Positions 47,801 to 55,708 of a stretch of 64,000 bases of DNA are shown here, one piece after another; position 1 is the first letter of the stretch; each line of letters opens with the position of its first letter. Position numbers and translations under genes: made by a program. The notes below the pieces were generated by a model, which ran no database searches, had not been told where the DNA came from, and saw only the letters and a program-made list of their open reading frames with translations. The stretch lies in assembly GCF_003234265.2 (NCBI RefSeq), contig NZ_CP126256.1:1798001-1862000 (forward strand), in the 5' to 3' direction. This DNA comes from Curtobacterium sp. MCSS17_015. Its GTDB lineage: Bacteria > Actinomycetota > Actinomycetes > Actinomycetales > Microbacteriaceae.

Positions 47801-47920
47801 GCGCGACGTCGCCTGCGGCGACCTTCCGCCGTGGTCACGAGCGCGACATCGGCTGCGGCGACCTTCCGCCGTGGTCACCGGGACGTCATCGCCTGCGGCG
47901 GCCGTCGCCCGCGGTCGCCG
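47801..47920. repeat. Three imperfect 40-bp direct repeats downstream of tRNA-Arg
   Basis: Units 47801-47840, 47841-47880 and 47881-47920. Units 1 and 2 differ at about four positions; unit 3 is more diverged. Each carries a small hairpin such as CGGCG-ACCTTC-CGCCG. Apart from this, the tRNA and two hairpins, I see nothing else in the 423-bp gap 47548-47970 except the TAGGAT box near its end. Confidence 0.85.
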
Positions 47921-47956
47921 GGGCGCCTCGTTCCCGAACGCGACACCTTCGGGCTC

Positions 47957-47962
47957 TAGGAT
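47957..47962 (+). promoter_or_regulatory. Putative -10 box (TAGGAT) of the NRPS gene
   Basis: TAGGAT lies 8 nt before the GTG at 47971; leaderless pattern. No clear -35. The 40-bp repeats lie 37 bp upstream of it. Confidence 0.45.
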
Positions 47963-47970
47963 CACGCGGC

Positions 47971-50900
47971 GTGACGACGAACGTGCAACAGGAACTCGAC
48001 CGCGGTGACCGGGCCGCACCGGCCAGGACCCTGCTCGACGTGCTCACCGCCACCGCCGAGGCGCACCCCGACGCCCTCGCCCTCGAGACCCCCGAGGGGC
48101 CGCTCGACTACCGCGCCCTCCTCACCCTCGTGCACGAGCGCGCCGACGACCTCGCCCGCCACGGTGTCCGCCGCGGCGACCGGGTCGGCGTCCGGATCCC
48201 CTCCGGCGGCCGGGACCTGTCCGTGTCGATCCTCGCCGTCCTCGCCGCCGGCGCCGCCTACGTCCCCGTCGACGCCGACGACCCCGAGGAACGCGCCACC
48301 CTCGTCTTCGGCGAGGCCGGCGTCGTCGGCGTCATCGGCGCCGGCGGCGTCCTGCGTGACCGCCAGGGGTCCGCACTGCCCGTCACCGACCCGGCCGCGA
48401 CCCCCGAGCAGCCGACGACCGAGGACGACGCCTGGGTCATCTTCACCTCCGGCTCCACCGGGGTACCGAAGGGCGTCGCCGTCACCCACCGCTCCGCCGC
48501 GGCCTTCGTCGACGCCGAGGCACGGATGTTCCTGCACTCCGCACCGCTCGGCCCGACCGACCGGGTGCTCGCCGGGCTGAGCGTGGCGTTCGACGCCTCG
48601 TGCGAGGAGATGTGGCTCGCCTGGGGTCACGGTGCCTGCCTCGTCCCCGCGCCCCGGTCCCTGGTGAAGAGCGGCGTCGACCTCGGCCCGTGGCTCATCG
48701 CGCACGGCATCACCGTCGTGTCGACCGTCCCCACCCTCGCGGCGCTGTGGCCCGACGACGCGCTCGAGTCCGTGCGCCTGGTGATCTTCGGCGGTGAGGC
48801 CTGCCCACCCGATCTCGCCGCCCGCATCGCCTCGCGCGACCGCGAGGTCTGGAACACCTACGGTCCGACCGAGGCGACCGTCGTGGCCTGCGGCGCCCTG
48901 CTCGACGGCAGCACCCCGATCCGGATCGGTCTGCCGCTCGACGGGTGGGACCTCGCGGTCGTCGACGCCGAGGGAGCACGCGTCGCTCCGGGGCAGGTCG
49001 GCGAGCTCGTCATCGGGGGCGTCGGCCTCGGCCGCTACCTCGACCCCGCGAAGGACGCCGAGAAGTACGCCCCCTTCCCGCAGCTCGGGTGGGAGCGGGC
49101 GTACCGGAGCGGCGACCTCGTGCGCTACGACCCGGAAGGCCTCGTCTTCCAGGGCCGTGCCGACGACCAGGTGAAACTCGGTGGACGGCGCATCGAACTC
49201 GGCGAGATCGACGCCGCCCTGCAGGCCCTCGACGACGTCGCCGGTGGAGCCGCGGTCGTGCAGCGGACCCCAGCGGGGAACCAGGTCCTCGTCGGCTACG
49301 TCGCTCCGGTCGCCGGCGCCGCGATCGACACCACGGCCGCGAACGCCCGCCTACGTGCGGAACTGCCCGCCGCACTCGTCCCGCTCCTCGCCGTCGTCGA
49401 CTCGCTGCCGACGCGGACCTCCGGCAAGGTCGACCGAGCGGCACTCCCCTGGCCTCTCGAGGGAGCGGTCGCGACCGACCTGCCGCCGACCGTGGCCTGG
49501 ATCGCCGAACGCTGGTCCGCGATCCTCGGTGTGCCGGTCGCCGACGTCGACGACGACTTCTTCGCGCACGGCGGTGGGTCCCTGACCGCCGCGCAGCTCG
49601 TGTCCGCGATCCGCGAGCGCTACCCCACCACCACCGTCGCCGACGTCTACGACCACCCGCGCATCGGAGCGCTCGCCGCCGCGCTCGACGAGTCCGGGCC
49701 GGTCGCCGCGGCCCGCCGGGACGTCCGCCCCGTCCCACCCCGCGCCGGGCTGCTCATGACGCTGCTCGGTCTGCCCCTGCAGGTGCTCCGCGGGCTCCGG
49801 CTGCTCAGCTGGACGGCCCTCGTCGCCGCGGTCCTGCACGCCACGACGATGCCGTTCCTGCCGGTGCTCCCCTGGCCGGTCCTCGTGCTCGCCCTCGTGC
49901 TGTTCGTCACCCCCGCCGGCAAGATGGCGCTCACCATCGTCGCCGCGCGGCTCCTGCTGGCCGGGGTCCGACCCGGCGACCACCCGCGCGGTGGCTCGGT
50001 GCACGTGCGGGTCTGGCTCGCCGAACGGATCGCCGAGGCCGTCGACGGTCCCTCGACCGCCGGGGCACCGTGGATCAGCTACTACGCCAGGGCACTCGGC
50101 GCGACCGTCGGCCGGGACGTCGACCTGCACACGCTGCCGCCGGTGACCGGCATGCTGACCATCGGCAAGCGGGCCTCGGTCGAGCCGGAGGTCGACCTGG
50201 CCGGGCACTGGGTGGACGGCGACGTCTTCCGCCTCGGCACGGTGCACGTCGGAGCCGACGCGGTCGTGCACAGCCGCTCGACCCTCATGCCCGGGGCGCA
50301 CGTCGGCGACGGCGCCGAGGTCGAGGCCGGCTCCGCGGTCGCGGGGACCGTCCCCGCGGGCGAACGTTGGGCCGGGTCCCCCGCCGAGCGCGTCGGCTCC
50401 GCACGCCACGGCCGGGAGGCCCGTCCCGCCTCCCCGAAGCGCTGGCTGCTCGCGTACGGGGTCGGGTCCGTCGCCGTCGCCGGGCTCCCCGTCGCCGGGG
50501 TCGCCGCCGGACTGGCCGCCGCCGCGGTGGTCGTCGGACGCCCGGCCTCGCTCGGTTCCGCGGTCGGCCCCGCGCTGCTCAGCGTCCCGCTCGTCACGGT
50601 CGTCGCCGGGCTGGTCTACGCCGGCCTCGTCGTCGCCGCGGTCCGGCTGCTCGGGCTCGGGCTGGCCGAGGGACGCCATCCGGTCCGGTCCCGGATCGGG
50701 TGGCAGGTGTGGAGCACCGAGCGCATCCTCGACGCCGCCCGGACGCTGCTGTTCCCGCTGTACGCGAGCCTCGTCACCCCGCTGTGGCTGCGGCTGCTCG
50801 GCGCCAGGGTCGGCCGGGACACCGAGATCTCCACCGTGCTGCTCATCCCGGCGCTGACGCAGATCGCCTCCGGGGCCTTCCTCGCCGACGACACGATGGT

Positions 50901-51939
50901 CGCGACCTACGAACTCGGCGGCGGACGCGTGCGGATCGGCCGGTCCAAGGTCGGCCGACGGGCCTTCCTCGGCAACAGCGGCATGACCGGAGCCGGTCGG
51001 TCGGTGCCGCGCGAGGCCCTCGTCGCCGTGCTGTCCGCGGTTCCGAAGAAGGCCAAGCGCGGGTCCTCGTGGCTCGGCAGCCCGCCGGTCCGACTCCGCC
51101 GGGCCGCTGCGCAGTTCGACGAGGAGCGCACGTTCCGCCCGCCGACGCGCCTCAAGGTCGCCCGCGGCGCGTGGGAACTCCTCCGCATCGTGGCACCGAT
51201 GGTGTCGACGGTGATCGGACTCGGCGTCGCCGTCACGCTCCTGGCGCTCTGGACCGCCGTCGGCCTCGGCTGGACGGTGCTGCTCGCCGGACCCGTGCTC
51301 ATCGTCGCCGGAGCCGTCGCGGCCGGCGTCTCCACGCTCGCGAAGTGGGCGTTCGTCGGGCGCATCACCGCCACCGAGCACCCGCTGTGGTCGTCGTTCG
51401 TCTGGCGGAACGAGGTGCAGGACACCTTCGTCGAGACCGTCGCACGTCCGTGGTTCGCCGAGCAGGCGATCGGCACCCCGGCACTGGCCGCCTGGCTCCG
51501 GAGCCTCGGGGCGACGATCGGGCGCGGGGTCTGGTGCGAGACGTACTGGCTGCCGGAGGCGGACCTCGTCACCATCGGTGACGGGGCGACCGTCGCCCGC
51601 GGCACGGTCGTGCAGACCCACCTGTTCCACGACCGGGTCATGCAGCTCGACACCGTCACGCTCGACGCCGGTGCGACGCTCGGGCCGCACGGCGTGGTCC
51701 TCCCCGCCGCCGGCATCGGCCCGGGCGCGACGGTCGGCCCCGCCTCGCTCGTCATGCGCGGCGAGCAGGTACCGGGCGGCACGCTGTGGGCCGGCAACCC
51801 GATCGGTCCGTGGGAGCACCCGCCCTGGCGGAGCGGGACGACCGGCCGTGAGGGCCGCGAGCACCCTGGGCCGGTCGAGTCCGTCGAGTCCGTCGAGCGC
51901 GCCGAGGACCCGAGGCCGGTCGACGCCGTGGCAGACTGA
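47971..51939 (+). CDS. Pls/PosA-type membrane nonribosomal peptide synthetase (poly-lysine synthetase-like)
   Basis: 1,322 residues. Adenylation domain (about 20-500): FTSGSTGVPKG, NTYGPTEATV, YRSGDLVRYDPEG and RTSGKVDRAALP with the catalytic Lys. A carrier domain follows, with DDFFAHGGGSLTAAQ and the phosphopantetheine Ser at 537. There are no condensation or thioesterase domains. The rest has six membrane helices in three pairs and three left-handed beta-helix-like soluble domains (VGADAVVHSRS, IGRSKVGRRAFLGNSG, VTIGDGATVARGTVVQTH). This order and size match Streptomyces albulus epsilon-poly-L-lysine synthetase. The pocket residues, aligned by eye to GrsA, read D-A-E-S-I-G-T-V-V-K, suggesting lysine. 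Product: probably an exported cationic homopolymer or short isopeptide chain. Needs a PPTase; one lies at 56850. Confidence 0.85.
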   Translation: MTTNVQQELDRGDRAAPARTLLDVLTATAEAHPDALALETPEGPLDYRALLTLVHERADDLARHGVRRGDRVGVRIPSGGRDLSVSILAVLAAGAAYVPVDADDPEERATLVFGEAGVVGVIGAGGVLRDRQGSALPVTDPAATPEQPTTEDDAWVIFTSGSTGVPKGVAVTHRSAAAFVDAEARMFLHSAPLGPTDRVLAGLSVAFDASCEEMWLAWGHGACLVPAPRSLVKSGVDLGPWLIAHGITVVSTVPTLAALWPDDALESVRLVIFGGEACPPDLAARIASRDREVWNTYGPTEATVVACGALLDGSTPIRIGLPLDGWDLAVVDAEGARVAPGQVGELVIGGVGLGRYLDPAKDAEKYAPFPQLGWERAYRSGDLVRYDPEGLVFQGRADDQVKLGGRRIELGEIDAALQALDDVAGGAAVVQRTPAGNQVLVGYVAPVAGAAIDTTAANARLRAELPAALVPLLAVVDSLPTRTSGKVDRAALPWPLEGAVATDLPPTVAWIAERWSAILGVPVADVDDDFFAHGGGSLTAAQLVSAIRERYPTTTVADVYDHPRIGALAAALDESGPVAAARRDVRPVPPRAGLLMTLLGLPLQVLRGLRLLSWTALVAAVLHATTMPFLPVLPWPVLVLALVLFVTPAGKMALTIVAARLLLAGVRPGDHPRGGSVHVRVWLAERIAEAVDGPSTAGAPWISYYARALGATVGRDVDLHTLPPVTGMLTIGKRASVEPEVDLAGHWVDGDVFRLGTVHVGADAVVHSRSTLMPGAHVGDGAEVEAGSAVAGTVPAGERWAGSPAERVGSARHGREARPASPKRWLLAYGVGSVAVAGLPVAGVAAGLAAAAVVVGRPASLGSAVGPALLSVPLVTVVAGLVYAGLVVAAVRLLGLGLAEGRHPVRSRIGWQVWSTERILDAARTLLFPLYASLVTPLWLRLLGARVGRDTEISTVLLIPALTQIASGAFLADDTMVATYELGGGRVRIGRSKVGRRAFLGNSGMTGAGRSVPREALVAVLSAVPKKAKRGSSWLGSPPVRLRRAAAQFDEERTFRPPTRLKVARGAWELLRIVAPMVSTVIGLGVAVTLLALWTAVGLGWTVLLAGPVLIVAGAVAAGVSTLAKWAFVGRITATEHPLWSSFVWRNEVQDTFVETVARPWFAEQAIGTPALAAWLRSLGATIGRGVWCETYWLPEADLVTIGDGATVARGTVVQTHLFHDRVMQLDTVTLDAGATLGPHGVVLPAAGIGPGATVGPASLVMRGEQVPGGTLWAGNPIGPWEHPPWRSGTTGREGREHPGPVESVESVERAEDPRPVDAVAD

Positions 51940-51947
51940 CCGGCACC

Positions 51948-53264
51948 GTGAAGCAGACCGACCCCGCCGCCGACCCGTACACCCCCCACAGCGGCGACCG
52001 GCGGTGGACGAGCCGCCACTACGACCTGCAGCTCGACTACCGCGTCGCCACGAACCGGCTCGACGCGACGGCGACCGTCACGGCGACGGCGAACGAGCCG
52101 CTCGACAAGGTCGTGCTCGACCTGCACGGGCTCGGCGTCGACCGGGTGGACGTGGACGGTGTCCGCGTGAAGAAGGTCTCCGTCGGCGCGCACAAGACCA
52201 CCGTGACCCCGGCGACGCCCATCGCCGCGGGAGCCGACTTCACGGTCCACGTGCGCTACCGCGGCGCTCCCCGGCCGCTCCGGAGCCCCTGGGGGACGCT
52301 CGGGTGGGAGGAGCTGACCGACGGCGTGATCGTCGCGAGTCAGCCCGTCGGTGCACCGTCCTGGTTCCCCTGCAACGACCGCCCGGACGACAAGGCGACG
52401 TACCGCATCGAGGTCACCTGCGAGGCCGGGTACGAGGTCGTCGCGAACGGCGCACTCCTCGGGCGTGACCGGACCGCCCGCGGGACCCGGTGGACCTTCG
52501 CCGTGACCGATCCGATGGCGACGTACCTGGCGACCGTGCAGATCGGCCGGTACCGCACGACGAAGCTGCGGGGCGGCGACGTCCCGGTCACCCTGCACCA
52601 CCCGGCGGACCTCACCGCCGCCGCGAAGACCGACTTCGGGCAGGTCCCCGAGATGATCGCGCTGTTCACCGACCGGTTCGGGCCCTACCCGTTCGCCGAG
52701 TACGGGGTCGTGGTCACCGACGACGAGCTCGAGATCCCGCTCGAGGCGCACGGCCTCGCCGTCTTCGGCCGGAACCACGTCGACGGCGAGCACGGCAGCG
52801 ACCGGCTCATCGCACACGAGCTCGCCCACCAGTGGTTCGGCAACTCGGTGACGCTCGGCGTGTGGCGTGACATCTGGCTCCACGAGGGGTTCGCCTGCTA
52901 CGCCGAGTGGCTCTGGTCCGAACACCGCGGCGGTGCCACGGCGGACGACCTCGCGGCTGCGTACCGCGCCGGGCTGCTCGACCATCCTCAGGACCTCGTC
53001 GTGGCCGATCCGGGGGCGCCCGACATGTTCGACGACCGGGTCTACAAGCGCGGCGCCCTCGCACTGCACGCCCTCCGTCGGACGATCGGTGACACGGCCT
53101 TCACCTCGGGTCTCCGCACGGTGACGGAGCGACACCGTCACGGCACCGTGACGACGCCCGACGTCGTGGACGCGTTCGCCACCGCTGCGGGTTCCGACCC
53201 GGCCGCGGTCCTGCTGGTGCTCGGTCCCTGGATCGACGAGCCCGGCGTCCCGGCACTGCCCTGA
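51948..53264 (+). CDS. M1-family zinc metallopeptidase
   Basis: 438 residues, cytosolic by sequence (no signal peptide). N-terminal beta domain, then the zinc site H290-E291-x-x-H294 with E313 (HELAHQWFGN...WLHEGF). The aminopeptidase GAMEN motif is replaced by PLEAHG. It lacks the large C-terminal domain of PepN. The GTG starts 8 bp after the NRPS stop, so the two form an operon. A zinc aminopeptidase (Pld) encoded with polylysine synthetase protects Streptomyces from its own polymer; a similar degrading role is inferred here. Confidence 0.9.
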   Translation: MKQTDPAADPYTPHSGDRRWTSRHYDLQLDYRVATNRLDATATVTATANEPLDKVVLDLHGLGVDRVDVDGVRVKKVSVGAHKTTVTPATPIAAGADFTVHVRYRGAPRPLRSPWGTLGWEELTDGVIVASQPVGAPSWFPCNDRPDDKATYRIEVTCEAGYEVVANGALLGRDRTARGTRWTFAVTDPMATYLATVQIGRYRTTKLRGGDVPVTLHHPADLTAAAKTDFGQVPEMIALFTDRFGPYPFAEYGVVVTDDELEIPLEAHGLAVFGRNHVDGEHGSDRLIAHELAHQWFGNSVTLGVWRDIWLHEGFACYAEWLWSEHRGGATADDLAAAYRAGLLDHPQDLVVADPGAPDMFDDRVYKRGALALHALRRTIGDTAFTSGLRTVTERHRHGTVTTPDVVDAFATAAGSDPAAVLLVLGPWIDEPGVPALP

Positions 53265-53319
53265 GGCGTGTGCCGAGCACGGCGGAGACGACGTCCACGT
53301 CGTCCCTCGACGCCCCGCG

Positions 53320-54753
53320 TCAGGCCGGGGTCGACCTGAGCAGCCGGGTCACCGCGATCATCGCGCCGCCCACCACCGCCGGGATGCCGCCGCCGGGGTG
53401 CACCGACGCGCCCACCCGCCACAGCCAGGGCCGCCAGGGGTCGTTGTAGGAGGGGCGGTGGAACGGCCCGCTCAGCCACGGCGGACGCGCCGCCCCGTAG
53501 AGCGCGCCGTGCGGTTCGCCGCCGCCGCCGTAGTACTGCGGATCGAGCACCGTGTGCTCGTCGAGCAGGTCGGTGAGGGGCCGGTCGAGCCCCATCGCGC
53601 GGGAGACGCGGTCGACCTCACGGCGGACGAAGGGGTGCTCGATCGTGTAGTGACCGCCGTCCGCTGGCGCGGTGAGCAGGATGCCGAGGGTGCTGCGTGG
53701 GTTCGGGTACACCTCGCCCGCGCGGTACTGGTTGACGAACACCATGGTGTCCGCCGGTTCGTCGCCCGCCTCGAGGCTGCGGTGCAGTGCGGCCGGCTTC
53801 GTCGGCAGCACCACGCTGTGCGTCGCGATCCGAGCCGGCAGTTCCTCGCGCAGCACGCCGTACACCGCGATGGCCGAGCACGAGAGGGTGCGGTGGCGCC
53901 GGCGGTGAATCACCGGGATCCGCGACGGACCCGTCAGCGTGGCGAGCCGGTCGGCGTCCAGGGCACTCACGACGAGGTCGGCGGGATGGTGCCCGGAGTC
54001 GGTGGTGACCGACCCGCGCTCGATGTGGGTGACGGCTTCGCCGGTGCGCACCTCGACCCCGGCGGCCTCGGCCAGCCGGCCCAACGCGAGCACGATCTCG
54101 TACACTCCGCCGCGCGGCACCCAAGCGCCGGTCTCGGCCATGATCGCCGGCATGCTCGCGTAGAGCGCGGGGGTGCGGGAGGGCGAGACGCCCGCGTTGA
54201 GGGTGTGGATCGCGATGATCTCGCGCAGCCCGTCCGGCAGCCACGGCAGGCTGTCGAGGTACGCGCGTGTGGTGAGGCGCGAGCCGTAGACGGCCAGCAG
54301 CCTGCGGAGCGCCGGCAGGGCAGCTCGGTCGAGGGGGTCGGCGAGCAGCAGTTCGGTCACGTCGTCGGCGAGGGGCGCGTGCAGGTCGGAGAACCGTCGC
54401 CAGGCGGGGTACCAGGGGTGGTCGGGTGCCACCGGGAGGGCCGTCTCCTCGCCGTCGTGGTGGTAGCGGCCCACCTCGGGCATCCGCACCAGGTCGAGGT
54501 GTCCGTCGTCGCGGGCGCGTTCGGGGGCATGCCCACCGTCGCCGAGTCTCCGCAGCAGCTCGTCCCACACCGCTGGGAACGTCACCAGCGACGGCCCGGT
54601 GTCGATGCGGTCCGGGCCCAGCTGGATGCGACGGCTCTTGCCGCCGAGCTCGGTGGAGGCCTCGAGCAGGGTGACGCGGTGGCCCGCGTGCGCGAGCAGC
54701 GCGGCGGCGGTGAGCCCCCCGATCCCGCCACCGACCACGACGACGCGGCTCAC
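53320..54753 (-). CDS. CrtI-family carotenoid desaturase / FAD oxidoreductase
   Basis: 477 residues. N-terminal FAD motif VVVGGGIGGLTAAALLAHAG, substrate-domain segments NAGVSPSRTPALYASMPAI and WVPRGGVYEIV, and the C-terminal bacterial phytoene-dehydrogenase signature WRVGASVHPGGGIPAVVGGA. Could be phytoene desaturase, or a 3,4-desaturase such as CrtD. Start GTG 54753 overlaps the UbiA stop (GTGA). Phytoene synthase and GGPP synthase are not in this window, so it may tailor a C40/C50 carotenoid made elsewhere. Confidence 0.85.
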   Translation of the reverse strand: MSRVVVVGGGIGGLTAAALLAHAGHRVTLLEASTELGGKSRRIQLGPDRIDTGPSLVTFPAVWDELLRRLGDGGHAPERARDDGHLDLVRMPEVGRYHHDGEETALPVAPDHPWYPAWRRFSDLHAPLADDVTELLLADPLDRAALPALRRLLAVYGSRLTTRAYLDSLPWLPDGLREIIAIHTLNAGVSPSRTPALYASMPAIMAETGAWVPRGGVYEIVLALGRLAEAAGVEVRTGEAVTHIERGSVTTDSGHHPADLVVSALDADRLATLTGPSRIPVIHRRRHRTLSCSAIAVYGVLREELPARIATHSVVLPTKPAALHRSLEAGDEPADTMVFVNQYRAGEVYPNPRSTLGILLTAPADGGHYTIEHPFVRREVDRVSRAMGLDRPLTDLLDEHTVLDPQYYGGGGEPHGALYGAARPPWLSGPFHRPSYNDPWRPWLWRVGASVHPGGGIPAVVGGAMIAVTRLLRSTPA

Positions 54754-55646
54754 GGGGTTCCCCCCAGCACGATCGAGACCATGAGCAGCACCCCGGCGAA
54801 CGACCCGGCGATGTACGGGAAGGCGACCGACAGTCGGTAGAGGCGGTGACCGGTCTCCGGCGTCGGGTCGCGCAGCAGGCGCACCACGAGGATGCCCGCG
54901 ATCAGGAGGTTGACGGCGGCCACGGGCACGCTCACCACGGCGAACAGCGCCGTCGAGAGGATCCACCAGGCGCCGCTCCACAGGGCGGTCCCGCGCGCAC
55001 CGAGTCGAACCGCGGTGGTGGTGATGCCCGCGTCGCGGTCCTCCACGATGTCCTGGACCGCATCGAAGGCGTGCTTGGCCACGCTCCAGGCCATCAGGCC
55101 GAGGGCGGCGGGCCAGACCGGCGTCACCGCGAGGGCCGCGGGCACGATGACCAGTGGCAGCGCGTAGGCCGCGTTGCTCAGGGAGTCGAGGAAGGGCCGC
55201 GCCTTGAAGCGCAGCGGCGGTGCGGAGTAGAAGACGAAGACGCCCACGTAGAGCAGGATCGCCGCGTTCGCGAGCGGCGGCAGCGTGAGCAGGAAGAAGA
55301 CGAGGAACGGGACGTTGACGGCAGCGACGGCCCAGGCGATGAGCCGCACCTCGGACTGCCGGATCCTGGCGCCCTCGATGGAGCCCTTGCGGGGGTTGGC
55401 CGCATCCGTGTCCTGGTCGTAGATGTCGTTGACACCGTAGATGAGCAGGTTGAACGGCAGGGTGAGCCACAGGATGACCGGCAGTGCCCGCAGGTCGAAC
55501 AGCGCGCCGGTGAGCCACACGGCGACGAGACCGGAGCCGATGGTGTTGATCCACAGCACCGGGCGCGAGATGAGCACGAGGCGGCGCACGGCGACACCGA
55601 TCCCCGACGGCACGGTGCGCGACATCCGCTCACTGCCGTCAGTCAC
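54750..55646 (-). CDS. UbiA-family prenyltransferase (lycopene elongase-like)
   Basis: 298 residues with eight or nine membrane helices. Two Asp-rich motifs are intact: N73-D-I-Y-D-Q-D-T-D81 and D199-I-V-E-D-R-D205; YSAPPLRFKARP is characteristic of the carotenoid elongase (CrtEb/LbtB/Lye) branch. Pairing with a CrtI-like gene supports transfer of C5 units to lycopene to make C50 carotenoids, but a menaquinone or other role is possible. GTG start with TACGCT 7 nt upstream. Confidence 0.85.
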   Translation of the reverse strand: MTDGSERMSRTVPSGIGVAVRRLVLISRPVLWINTIGSGLVAVWLTGALFDLRALPVILWLTLPFNLLIYGVNDIYDQDTDAANPRKGSIEGARIRQSEVRLIAWAVAAVNVPFLVFFLLTLPPLANAAILLYVGVFVFYSAPPLRFKARPFLDSLSNAAYALPLVIVPAALAVTPVWPAALGLMAWSVAKHAFDAVQDIVEDRDAGITTTAVRLGARGTALWSGAWWILSTALFAVVSVPVAAVNLLIAGILVVRLLRDPTPETGHRLYRLSVAFPYIAGSFAGVLLMVSIVLGGTP

Positions 55647-55653
55647 GGGCCCG

Positions 55654-55659
55654 AGCGTA
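55654..55659 (-). promoter_or_regulatory. Putative -10 box (TACGCT) of the UbiA-CrtI pair
   Basis: TACGCT lies 7 nt before the UbiA GTG on the minus strand, in the 62-bp gap to the divergent glycosyltransferase gene. Leaderless pattern. Confidence 0.42.
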
Positions 55660-55708
55660 CCCGGCTCGCGTCGACGCCGGCCGACGGCTTCCGGGCCACA
55701 CTGGGTGG

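Noticed and set aside
47801..47920. 40-bp repeats considered as a CRISPR array
   Set aside because: Head-to-tail without spacers, only three units and no cas genes.
47690..48019. 109-codon minus-strand frame across the tRNA
   Set aside because: Overlaps the tRNA-Arg and the NRPS promoter; Arg-rich shadow without ribosome site.
49351..51864. 837-codon minus-strand frame opposite the NRPS
   Set aside because: Composition shadow; no recognisable motif, and the plus-strand reading is a clear NRPS.
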